DNA of 19,943 nucleotides from Bog-756 sp035534835. Lineage in GTDB: Bacteria; Actinomycetota; Acidimicrobiia; Acidimicrobiales; RAAP-2. A model generated the notes under the pieces. That model was not told where the DNA came from. It was given only the letters and a program-made list of their open reading frames with translations, and did not search any database. The DNA lies in contig DATLRE010000055.1 of the NCBI GenBank assembly GCA_035534835.1, forward strand, positions 1 through 19,943, written 5' to 3'. Both the position numbers and the translations under genes were made by a program. Below, one piece after another: positions 7,275 to 14,147 of this stretch (within the stretch, counting starts at the first letter, position 1; every line of letters starts with the position of its first letter).

Positions 7275-8242
7275 CGGCGGACGCAGCCGGCGCCGCCGGT
7301 GGCCGGACCGGCGTCCTGGTCATGGCCCACGGGACCCCGGGCTCCCCCGGGGAGATCGAGGCCTTCTACACCCGGATCCGACGCGGGCGCCCCCCGTCGC
7401 CGGAACTGCTCGAGGAGCTGACCGGGCGCTACGAGGCCATCGGCGGCACGTCGCCGCTGAACGGGCGCACCCGCGCCCAGGTCGACGGTCTGGCCGCCGC
7501 GCTCGAGGCGGCCGATCCCGGGCGCTTCGTGGTCCGCCTCGGAACCAAGTACGTCCACCCGTCCATCGAGGACGCCGTGGACGAACTGGCCGGCCTCGGC
7601 GTGGCACGGATCGTCGGGATCGTCCTCACCCCGCACCAGTCGACCCTGGGCTCGGGCGAGTACTTCGACCGGGCCCGCACCGCGGCGGCCGGGGCGCAGC
7701 CGCCGCTCGGGCTCACGGTGATCCCGTCCTGGCACCGGGCCCCGGCGTTCGTCCCCCTCCTGGCCGCCCGCACCCGCGCCGTCCTCGACGCCCTGGACGG
7801 CCCGTCCCGGGCCCGCACCGCCGTGTTCTTCACCGCCCACAGCCTCCCCGAGCGGGTGGTGGCCGCCGGCGACCCGTACCCCGACCAGGTGGCGGAGACG
7901 GGGGCGGACATCGCCCGGCTCCTCGGCCTCGGAGCCGACCCGACGGTCCGGTGGGGCACGGCGTGGCAGAGCGCCGGCCGCACCGCCGATCCCTGGATCG
8001 GACCGGACCTGCTGGAGGAGATGGACCGGGTGGCCGCCGAGGGGGCCACCGCCGTGGTCGTGTGTCCGGTCGGCTTCGTCTCGGACCACCTGGAGGTCCT
8101 CTACGACCTCGACATCGAGGCGCTCGCCCGGGCCGACTCCCTCGGGATCGCGTTCGCCCGGACCCCGTCGCTCGACGACGACCCGGAGTTCCTGGCCATG
8201 CTGGCCGACGTCGTGCGGTCGGCGGCGGACGACGCGTCGTGA
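7271..8242 (+). CDS. cpfC: Ferrochelatase, coproporphyrin-type (CpfC/HemH)
   Basis: 323 residues from a GTG that overlaps the hemE stop. Inserts Fe2+ into coproporphyrin III in the Gram-positive heme route. The sequence follows the Bacillus type: LVMAHGTP (16-23), FYTRIRRGRPP (32-42), RYEAIGGTSPL (53-63), TAHSLPERV (188-196, metal-site H190), DPYPDQ (201-206), and CPVGFVSDHLEVLYD (265-279, catalytic E275). There is only one Cys (C265), so the C-terminal [2Fe-2S] cluster of mycobacterial ferrochelatases is absent. The position matching the axial Tyr13 of Bacillus subtilis (LVMAYGTP) is His20 here. The choice of coproporphyrin over protoporphyrin is inferred from lineage and from similarity to the Bacillus enzyme. 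Confidence 0.94.
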   Translation: MTADAAGAAGGRTGVLVMAHGTPGSPGEIEAFYTRIRRGRPPSPELLEELTGRYEAIGGTSPLNGRTRAQVDGLAAALEAADPGRFVVRLGTKYVHPSIEDAVDELAGLGVARIVGIVLTPHQSTLGSGEYFDRARTAAAGAQPPLGLTVIPSWHRAPAFVPLLAARTRAVLDALDGPSRARTAVFFTAHSLPERVVAAGDPYPDQVAETGADIARLLGLGADPTVRWGTAWQSAGRTADPWIGPDLLEEMDRVAAEGATAVVVCPVGFVSDHLEVLYDLDIEALARADSLGIAFARTPSLDDDPEFLAMLADVVRSAADDAS

Positions 8243-9780
8243 CGGCCGGGCACCCCCCCGACCGCCGGCCCGTGATCGCCGTCGTGGGCGGCGGCATGGC
8301 CGGCCTGGCGGCGGCCTGGCAGCTGAGCCAGGACCTCGGCCCGTCCGGGGCCGGCTCGCCCCGGGTCCTCGTCCTCGAGGCCGGTGGCCGGACCGGCGGC
8401 AAGGTGCGCTCCGCCGAGTTCGCCGGACGGGAGGTCGACGTGGCCGCCGACGCATTCCTCGCCCGGCGGCCCGAGGCCACCGGGCTGTGCACCGAACTCG
8501 GCCTGAGCGACGCCCTGGTGGCGCCGGGCGCCGCGGGTGCCTCCCTGTGGGCCCGGGGCCGGCTCCGGATGATGCCGGCGGGCATGAACCTCGGCGTGCC
8601 CACCCGGTGGTGGCCGCTCGCCCGCTCCGGCATCCTGGATCCCGTCGGGTCGGCCCGGGCGGCGATCGACCTCGTCCGCCCCCATCGCGCCGACCCGGGC
8701 GCGACGGGCGACGCCGCCGTGGGCGCCGTCGTCACCGCCCGGCTCGGCCACGAGGTCACCGAGCGCCTGGTCGACCCGCTGGTCGGGGGGATCCACGCCG
8801 GAGGCGTCGACGACCTGAGTGCCGAGGCCACGTTCGCCCCGCTGCTGGAGGCCGACCGGAGCTCGGGCAGCCTCATGCGGCGCCTCCGCCTGCCGGACCC
8901 GCCGCCGCCGGACCCGTCGCGGCCCCCGGCGCCGGTCTTCTGGTCGCTCGAGGGCACGACCGCCCGGCTCCCCGCCGAGCTGACGGCGGCGCTCGTCGCC
9001 CGGGGGGTCGCCGTCCACACGGGTGTCGCCGTCGAGACCCTCACCCGCCGTCCCGCCGAGCGGCCGTCCGGCGGGACGTGGGAGCTGACGCTGGCGGGTG
9101 ACGCGTCCTCCGTCCCGGGGGCCACGGGCGGTGCGGACTCGGCCCGGACCCTGGCCGTCGACGGGGTGGTGCTGGCCGTGCCCGCCGGCCAGGCGGCGTC
9201 GCTGCTGGCGGCCCACGCGCCGCGCGCCGCCGCGATCCTGGGCGACATCGGGCACTCGTCGGTGTCGGTGGTCACCCTGTCGGTGCCGTCCGCCGCCGTC
9301 CGCGCCCGCCTGGTGGGCACCGGCTTCCTGGTCCCCCGCACCTCGACGGTCGGTGGGCGCACCGCGCTGATCACGGGGTGCACCTACCTGTCGCGGAAGT
9401 GGCCGGGCCTGGCCCGGCCCGGGGACGAACTGATCCGTCTGTCGGTCGGGCGCTACGGCGACGAGCGGCCGGACTCGCTGGACGACGACGAGCTCGCGGC
9501 CGCCGCGTTCGACGAGGCCTCCGTCATCCTCGGCATCGGGGGCCGTCCGCTCGAGTCCCTCGTCACCCGGTGGCACGGGGCCTTCCCGCAGTACACGCCC
9601 GGCCACCTCGGGCGGTCCGACCAGGTCGAGCGCGCCGTCGCCGAACTGCCCGGTGTGGCCGTGGCCGGCAGCGCCCTCCGGGGCGTCGGGATCCCGGCCG
9701 TCGTGGGCAGCGGCCGCGCCGCCGCGCTGGCGGTGCTGGCGTCGCTGGAGCGAGCACGGCCGGCCGCACCCACCCGATGA
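8239..9780 (+). CDS. cgoX: Coproporphyrinogen III oxidase, FAD-dependent (CgoX/HemY-type)
   Basis: 513 residues from a GTG overlapping the cpfC stop. Oxidises coproporphyrinogen III to coproporphyrin III using FAD and oxygen; the family was formerly named protoporphyrinogen oxidase HemG/HemY. The N-terminal Rossmann motif VVGGGMAGLAAA (15-26) and the second FAD motif EAGGRTGGKVRS (47-58) are intact, and the C-terminal FAD-contacting GSALRGVGIPAVVGSGR lies at 477-493. The central lid and substrate domain contains family-typical DPLVGGIHAGGVDDLSA. The Gly/Pro-rich insertions (about 222-235 and 285-305) are low complexity and probably surface loops. It works between HemE and CpfC, and its stop overlaps the lnt start (ATGA). 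Activity on coproporphyrinogen is inferred from lineage and operon context. Confidence 0.93.
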   Translation: MTAGHPPDRRPVIAVVGGGMAGLAAAWQLSQDLGPSGAGSPRVLVLEAGGRTGGKVRSAEFAGREVDVAADAFLARRPEATGLCTELGLSDALVAPGAAGASLWARGRLRMMPAGMNLGVPTRWWPLARSGILDPVGSARAAIDLVRPHRADPGATGDAAVGAVVTARLGHEVTERLVDPLVGGIHAGGVDDLSAEATFAPLLEADRSSGSLMRRLRLPDPPPPDPSRPPAPVFWSLEGTTARLPAELTAALVARGVAVHTGVAVETLTRRPAERPSGGTWELTLAGDASSVPGATGGADSARTLAVDGVVLAVPAGQAASLLAAHAPRAAAILGDIGHSSVSVVTLSVPSAAVRARLVGTGFLVPRTSTVGGRTALITGCTYLSRKWPGLARPGDELIRLSVGRYGDERPDSLDDDELAAAAFDEASVILGIGGRPLESLVTRWHGAFPQYTPGHLGRSDQVERAVAELPGVAVAGSALRGVGIPAVVGSGRAAALAVLASLERARPAAPTR

Positions 9781-11567
9781 CCACGGGGTGGCCGGATCCG
9801 GACGGCCCGCCCTCGCCCGTTCCGGACGGCCCGCCCTCGCCCGTTCCGGACGCGACCGGCACGGCCCCGCCGATCCCGCCGCCGGACGACGACCGGACGA
9901 TCCCACCGGCCCTCGCGTCGGACGACGACCGGCCACCGTGGCGCGGATCCCGGGTGCGGATGGTGGCCCACCGGTCCGACACGGTCGTCCCGCGCCGGGG
10001 TGCGGTGGCCGTCCCCTGCCTGGCCGCCGGGATCGGCCTGGCACTGTCGCTCCCCCCGTGGGGGTTCTGGATCCTGGCCTTTCCCGCGGCCGGGCTCCTG
10101 TGGTGGCGCCTCGGCGGCCTGCGCCCCCGCACCCGCCTGTGGGCGGGCTGGCTGGCCGGGCTCGGCTGCTACGTGCCCGGCCTGATGTTCGCGCGCGCCT
10201 TCACCCTGCTCGGCGCGGCCGTGCTCATCGCCGTCGAGGCCCTGTTCGTGGGCGTCGCCTGCCTGGCCGTCCCCCGGGGTCCGGTGTGGGCCCGGGCGCT
10301 GGCGTTCCCCGCCGCCATGACCCTGGCCGAGGCGGCCCGCCAGACCTGGCCGTTCGGGGGGCTCCCGATCGGCGGGGTCTTCCTGGGCCAGGCCGGCGGC
10401 CCGCTCCTCGGCACGGCCCGGCTCGGCGGGCCCCTCGCCCTGACCGCCGTCGTCTACACCGGCGGCGTGGGGGCCGGCGCGCTCGCCACCGCCGTCGTCC
10501 GCGCCGGGCGCGACCGCCGTCGCATCCGCGCCTTCCGCCGACACGACGACGGCCCGGCGACGACGTCCTCGTGGCGCGGCGCCCTGGCCGGGCTCGGCAG
10601 CACCGGCGCGGTGGCCGCCGTGGCGCTGGCCGCCGTGCTCGGCACCGGCGTCGCCGGCGCCCTCGCGCCCGACGGCGGTCCCTCGGTCGGCACGGTGACC
10701 GCCGCCGCCGTCCAGGGCGGGGGCGTGCGCGGCTTCTCGAAGTCCCAGGTCGACCCCGCCGTCGTGCTGGCCGCGGCCGTGGCCGCCACCGACGAGCTGG
10801 CCCGGCGCACCGCGGGTCGGTCCCTCGCCCTGGTCCTGTGGCCCGAGGACGTCGTCTCCCTCGACGGGCCCCTCGACGGGTCGCCCGCGGAGTCGGTGCT
10901 GTCCGGCCTCGCCCGCCGGCTCGGGTCGACCCTGGTGGTCGGCGTGACCGAGACGACGTCGGCCACCGCGTTCCGCAACGAGATCGTCGCCTTCGGACCG
11001 GACGGGACGGTCGTGTCCCGGTACGAGAAGGTCCACCGGGTCCCCTTCGGCGAGTACGTCCCCTACCGTTCGTTCTTCGCCCACCTCGGCAACCTGTCGG
11101 CGGTGCCCCGCGACGCCGTTCCCGGCACCGGGTCGGGACTGCTCAGCACCCCGGCCGGGCCGCTCGGGGCGATGATCTCCTACGAGGTCTTCTACGCCGA
11201 CCGGGGACGGGCGTCCGTGCGGGCCGGGGCCCAACTGCTGATCGTCCCCACCAACACCTCGTCCTACGCCACGGGCCAGATCCCGACCCAGGAGATCGCC
11301 GCCAGCAGGGTCCAGGCCGTCCAGCAGGGTCGGGACCTGCTGCAGGCGGCGCCCACCGGGTTCAGCGCCTGGATCACCCACCGCGGTGCGCTCGTCGCCC
11401 GCTCGACGCTGGGCGTGCGCCAGATCGTCCCCGCCGTGCTGCAGCGCCGGACCGGTCGCACGCTGTACGTGCGCTTCGGCGACGCGCCCGTCCTGCTCGC
11501 CTCGATCGTCGCCCTCGCCGCCGGGTGGTGGCTCGCCGTCCGGGCCCGGTCGCGCCGCTACTCGTAG
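9777..11567 (+). CDS. lnt: Apolipoprotein N-acyltransferase-like protein (Lnt), nucleophile Cys replaced by Ser
   Basis: 596 residues. ATG at 9777 overlaps the cgoX stop. A Pro/Asp-rich, probably disordered N-terminus (1-70) is followed by several membrane segments (about 75-310), a periplasmic nitrilase-like domain (about 320-560) and a final helix (about 568-590). Lnt adds the third acyl chain to the N-terminal Cys of lipoproteins. Two of the three catalytic residues are visible: E357 in LWPEDVV and K418 in YEKVHRVPFGEYVPYR. The expected Cys (C387 in Escherichia coli) aligns with S468 in MISYEVFYAD. The substrate-loop region PTNTSSYATGQIPTQE is also diverged from the usual TNDAWF. It may be a Ser variant, an inactive paralogue or another acyltransferase. 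M62 is a possible later start, but the 4-bp coupling favours M1. Confidence 0.85.
   Translation: MTTGWPDPDGPPSPVPDGPPSPVPDATGTAPPIPPPDDDRTIPPALASDDDRPPWRGSRVRMVAHRSDTVVPRRGAVAVPCLAAGIGLALSLPPWGFWILAFPAAGLLWWRLGGLRPRTRLWAGWLAGLGCYVPGLMFARAFTLLGAAVLIAVEALFVGVACLAVPRGPVWARALAFPAAMTLAEAARQTWPFGGLPIGGVFLGQAGGPLLGTARLGGPLALTAVVYTGGVGAGALATAVVRAGRDRRRIRAFRRHDDGPATTSSWRGALAGLGSTGAVAAVALAAVLGTGVAGALAPDGGPSVGTVTAAAVQGGGVRGFSKSQVDPAVVLAAAVAATDELARRTAGRSLALVLWPEDVVSLDGPLDGSPAESVLSGLARRLGSTLVVGVTETTSATAFRNEIVAFGPDGTVVSRYEKVHRVPFGEYVPYRSFFAHLGNLSAVPRDAVPGTGSGLLSTPAGPLGAMISYEVFYADRGRASVRAGAQLLIVPTNTSSYATGQIPTQEIAASRVQAVQQGRDLLQAAPTGFSAWITHRGALVARSTLGVRQIVPAVLQRRTGRTLYVRFGDAPVLLASIVALAAGWWLAVRARSRRYS
9798..9852 (+). 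repeat. 24-bp exact tandem duplication in the lnt N-terminus
   Basis: Two identical 24-bp copies (9798-9821 and 9822-9845) and a 7-bp partial third copy (9846-9852) encode PDGPPSPV twice and then PD. Because 24 is a multiple of three, copy-number change keeps the frame. It lies in the predicted disordered N-terminal segment. Confidence 0.95.
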
Positions 11568-12046
11568 TAGCCGGAGTGGATGTACACGCAGGGGATGCCC
11601 ATGGCGTGGAACATGGCGAAGTTGTTCGGATCGTCCTCGAAGGCCAGGCGCAGGTCGAACCCGAACTCCCGGAGCTCGTCGACCGTGTCCCGCTTGAACC
11701 AGGTCACCTGGGAGTAGTCGCCCCGCGACCGCATGACCAGGAGGTCCCACCGCAGGTCGTAGCGCTCGAGCCACGCCAGGGTCTGGGGCCGGACCCGCAG
11801 GGGCCGTCCGGTCAGCAGGACGATCTGGAGCGACGGGTCGAGCAGCTCGAGCACCCGGGCCAGCTCGGCGATGACCGCGTCCTCGCCGCACGCGTCGAAG
11901 AACGCGTCCCAGTCGCGGCGGCCGCGCTCGATGAAGTGCTGGCGGCCCACGGCGTCGGACAGGACGCCGTCCACGTCGAACACCACGGCCGGGCCGGGGC
12001 GCTCGATCCGCCCGCGGTGCCAGGCCCAGTTGTCGGGGTCCCCCAC
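11558..12046 (-). CDS. HAD-superfamily phosphatase, polynucleotide 3'-phosphatase-like
   Basis: 162 residues from GTG at 12046-12044, two bases after the acs stop. HAD motifs: VVFDVDGVLSD (21-31, nucleophile D24 and acid/base D26), IVLLTGRP (75-82, T79), a probable motif III lysine K118 in WFKRD, and FEDDPNN (136-142, Mg-binding acidic pair). The compact build without a cap domain, and the ending AMGIPCVYIHSGYYE, resemble the phosphatase domain of phage T4 polynucleotide kinase and related small HAD proteins. The true substrate cannot be read from sequence. It is probably co-transcribed with acs. Its 3' end overlaps the convergent lnt 3' end by 10 bp (11558-11567). Confidence 0.82.
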   Translation of the reverse strand: MGDPDNWAWHRGRIERPGPAVVFDVDGVLSDAVGRQHFIERGRRDWDAFFDACGEDAVIAELARVLELLDPSLQIVLLTGRPLRVRPQTLAWLERYDLRWDLLVMRSRGDYSQVTWFKRDTVDELREFGFDLRLAFEDDPNNFAMFHAMGIPCVYIHSGYYE

Positions 12047-12048
12047 CG

Positions 12049-14058
12049 TCAGTCCTCGCCGGGAGAGGCGGCGGCGAGCCGGCGGATCTCCTCGACGACG
12101 GCCGGGTCGGCCAGGGTGGTGGTGTCGCCCAGCACGCGCCCCTCGGCGACGTCGCGCAACAGGCGCCGCATGATCTTGCCGCTCCGGGTCTTCGGCAGCT
12201 CGTCGGTGAAGATCACCGTCCGCGGCCGTGCGATGGGACCGATCTTGGTGGCCACGTGGGCGCGCAGCTCCTGGCCTCGGGCGTCGTCGGGCGGGCCGGC
12301 GTCGGCCACCAGCGTGACGAAGGCCACGATGGCCTGGCCGGTCGTGGCGTCCACCGCCCCCACCACCGCCGACTCGGCCACCAGGTGGTGGTCGACCAGG
12401 GCCGACTCCACCTCGGTGGTCGAGATCCGGTGGCCCGACACGTTCATCACGTCGTCGACCCGCCCCAGCAGCCAGAGGTAGCCGTCGTCGTCGAGCTTGG
12501 CGCCGTCGCCGGCGAAGTAGCGGCCCTCGAACCGGCTCCAGTAGGTGTCCCGGTAGCGCTCGGGGTCGCCGTAGATGCCGCGGAGCATCGCCGGCCACGG
12601 GGTGGTGAGCGTGAGGTAGCCGCCGCCCCGCTCGATCCGGTTGCCCTCCTCGTCGACGACCTCGGCACCGATGCCCGGCAGCGGGAAGGTGGCCGAGCCC
12701 GGCTTCGTCGCCGTGATGCCGGGCAGCGGCGCGATCATGATCGCCCCCGTCTCCGTCTGCCACCACGTGTCGACGACCGGGCACCGGGCACCGCCGATGT
12801 GGGTCGAGTACCACATCCACGCCTCGGGGTTGATGGGCTCGCCCACCGAGCCGAGCAGGCGCAGGCTGGACAGGTCGTGCTTCGCCAGCTCGTCCGCGCC
12901 CCACTTCATGAAGGTGCGGATGGCGGTCGGTGCGCAGTACAGGATGGTGACCCCGTAGCGCTCGACGATCGACCACCACCGGTCCCGGCCCGGGTGGTCG
13001 GGGGTCCCCTCGTACATCACCGAGGTCGCCCCGTTGGCCAGGGGCCCGTAGACGATGTAGCTGTGGCCGGTGACCCACCCGATGTCCGCCGCGCACCAGT
13101 AGACGTCCTCGTCCGGATGGAGGTCGAACACCGTCCGGTGGGTGTACGCCACCTGGGTGAGGTACCCGCCGGTGGTGTGCATGATGCCCTTGGGGGCCGC
13201 CGTGGTCCCCGAGGTGTAGAGGATGAAGAGCAGGTCCTCGGCGTCCATGTGCTCCGGCTCGCACGTGTCGGACGGGACGCCGCCGGCCGCCCCGTCCCGG
13301 CCGGACAGCAGCTCGTGCCACCAGTGGTCCCGACCCGGCGTCATCGACGGGACGCCGCCCGCGGTGTCCGCACCGGTCCGTTCCACGACGACCACGTGGT
13401 CCACGCACGGACACTCGTCCACGGCGGTGTCGACGTTGCCCTTCAGTGCCACGGGCTGGCCCCGGCGCCAGCCGCCGTCGGCGGTGACCACGACCCGTGC
13501 CTCGGCGTCGAGGATCCGGTCGCGCAGGGCGTCGGAGGAGAAGCCCCCGAACACGATGGAGTGGACCGCCCCGATCCGGGTGCAGGCCAGCATGGCCACC
13601 GCCAGCTCGGGGATCATCGGCATGTAGATGGCCACCCGGTCGCCCCGGGCCACGCCGAGGCCGCGCAGCACGTTGGCGAAGCGGACCACGTCGCCCAGCA
13701 GCTCGCCGTAGCTGATCGTCCGGGTGTCGCCCGGCTCCCCCTCCCAGTGGAAGGCCACCTTGTCGCCCCGACCGGCTGCCACGTGGCGGTCCAGGCAGTT
13801 GTAGGAGACGTTGAGCGTCCCGCCGTCGAACCACCGTGCGAACGGAAGATCCCACTGCAGGATGGTGTCCCAGGGCCGGAACCAGTCGAGGGCCCCGGCC
13901 TGTCGGGCCCAGAACTCCGGACCCAGGCGTGCCGCCTCCTCGTAGATTCCCGGATCGGCGACCACGGCATGCTCGGCGAACCCGGGTGGGGGCGGAAACA
14001 CCCGCTCCTCGGTGAAGTAGTCCTCGATCGTCGGCTCGCTGCTGTCCTGGTCGGGCAC
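12049..14058 (-). CDS. acs: Acetyl-CoA synthetase, AMP-forming (Acs)
   Basis: 669 residues, normal Acs length, from GTG at 14058-14056 with a GGGGGAG-type ribosome site just upstream. Converts acetate, ATP and CoA to acetyl-CoA through acetyl-AMP. Core motifs: YTSGTTAAPKG (281-291, A3 phosphate loop), ADIGWVTGHSYIVYGPL (324-340), GSVGEPINPEAW (403-414), DTWWQTETG (430-438), GRVDDVMNVSGHRI (532-545, domain-rotation hinge D535/D536) and KTRSGKIMRR (623-632, catalytic K628, the lysine acetylated by Pat in other bacteria). Acetate-pocket residues V329, T330, V405 and W433 match the Salmonella enzyme, favouring acetate over longer acids. The A3 loop differs from the usual TSGSTGKPKG. It is divergent from the phosphoesterase/MprF gene and upstream of a HAD phosphatase. 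Confidence 0.96.
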   Translation of the reverse strand: MPDQDSSEPTIEDYFTEERVFPPPPGFAEHAVVADPGIYEEAARLGPEFWARQAGALDWFRPWDTILQWDLPFARWFDGGTLNVSYNCLDRHVAAGRGDKVAFHWEGEPGDTRTISYGELLGDVVRFANVLRGLGVARGDRVAIYMPMIPELAVAMLACTRIGAVHSIVFGGFSSDALRDRILDAEARVVVTADGGWRRGQPVALKGNVDTAVDECPCVDHVVVVERTGADTAGGVPSMTPGRDHWWHELLSGRDGAAGGVPSDTCEPEHMDAEDLLFILYTSGTTAAPKGIMHTTGGYLTQVAYTHRTVFDLHPDEDVYWCAADIGWVTGHSYIVYGPLANGATSVMYEGTPDHPGRDRWWSIVERYGVTILYCAPTAIRTFMKWGADELAKHDLSSLRLLGSVGEPINPEAWMWYSTHIGGARCPVVDTWWQTETGAIMIAPLPGITATKPGSATFPLPGIGAEVVDEEGNRIERGGGYLTLTTPWPAMLRGIYGDPERYRDTYWSRFEGRYFAGDGAKLDDDGYLWLLGRVDDVMNVSGHRISTTEVESALVDHHLVAESAVVGAVDATTGQAIVAFVTLVADAGPPDDARGQELRAHVATKIGPIARPRTVIFTDELPKTRSGKIMRRLLRDVAEGRVLGDTTTLADPAVVEEIRRLAAASPGED

Positions 14059-14111
14059 TGCTCCCCCTTCGTCGCCGGCGGGTCGGGACGGACCCGGCCT
14101 GGAACTGCCTC

Positions 14112-14117
14112 AGCCTA
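14112..14117 (-). promoter_or_regulatory. Possible -10 box for acs
   Basis: TAGGCT on the minus strand fits TANNNT and would give a leader of about 45-50 nt including the purine-rich ribosome site. A TTGTAC at 14132-14137 (minus) could be a -35 but is only 14 bp away. Weak evidence. Confidence 0.3.
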
Positions 14118-14132
14118 ACGCCGGCGCCCCCG

Positions 14133-14138
14133 TACAAT
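14133..14138 (+). promoter_or_regulatory. Candidate -10 box for the phosphoesterase/MprF fusion gene
   Basis: TACAAT ends 9 nt before the GTG at 14148, so the leader would be only 0-3 nt. No Shine-Dalgarno is present. The ATG at 14137 is not a useful start because its frame stops after four codons. The box shares bases with a possible -35 element of divergent acs. Confidence 0.5.
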
Positions 14139-14147
14139 GACGGGGCT

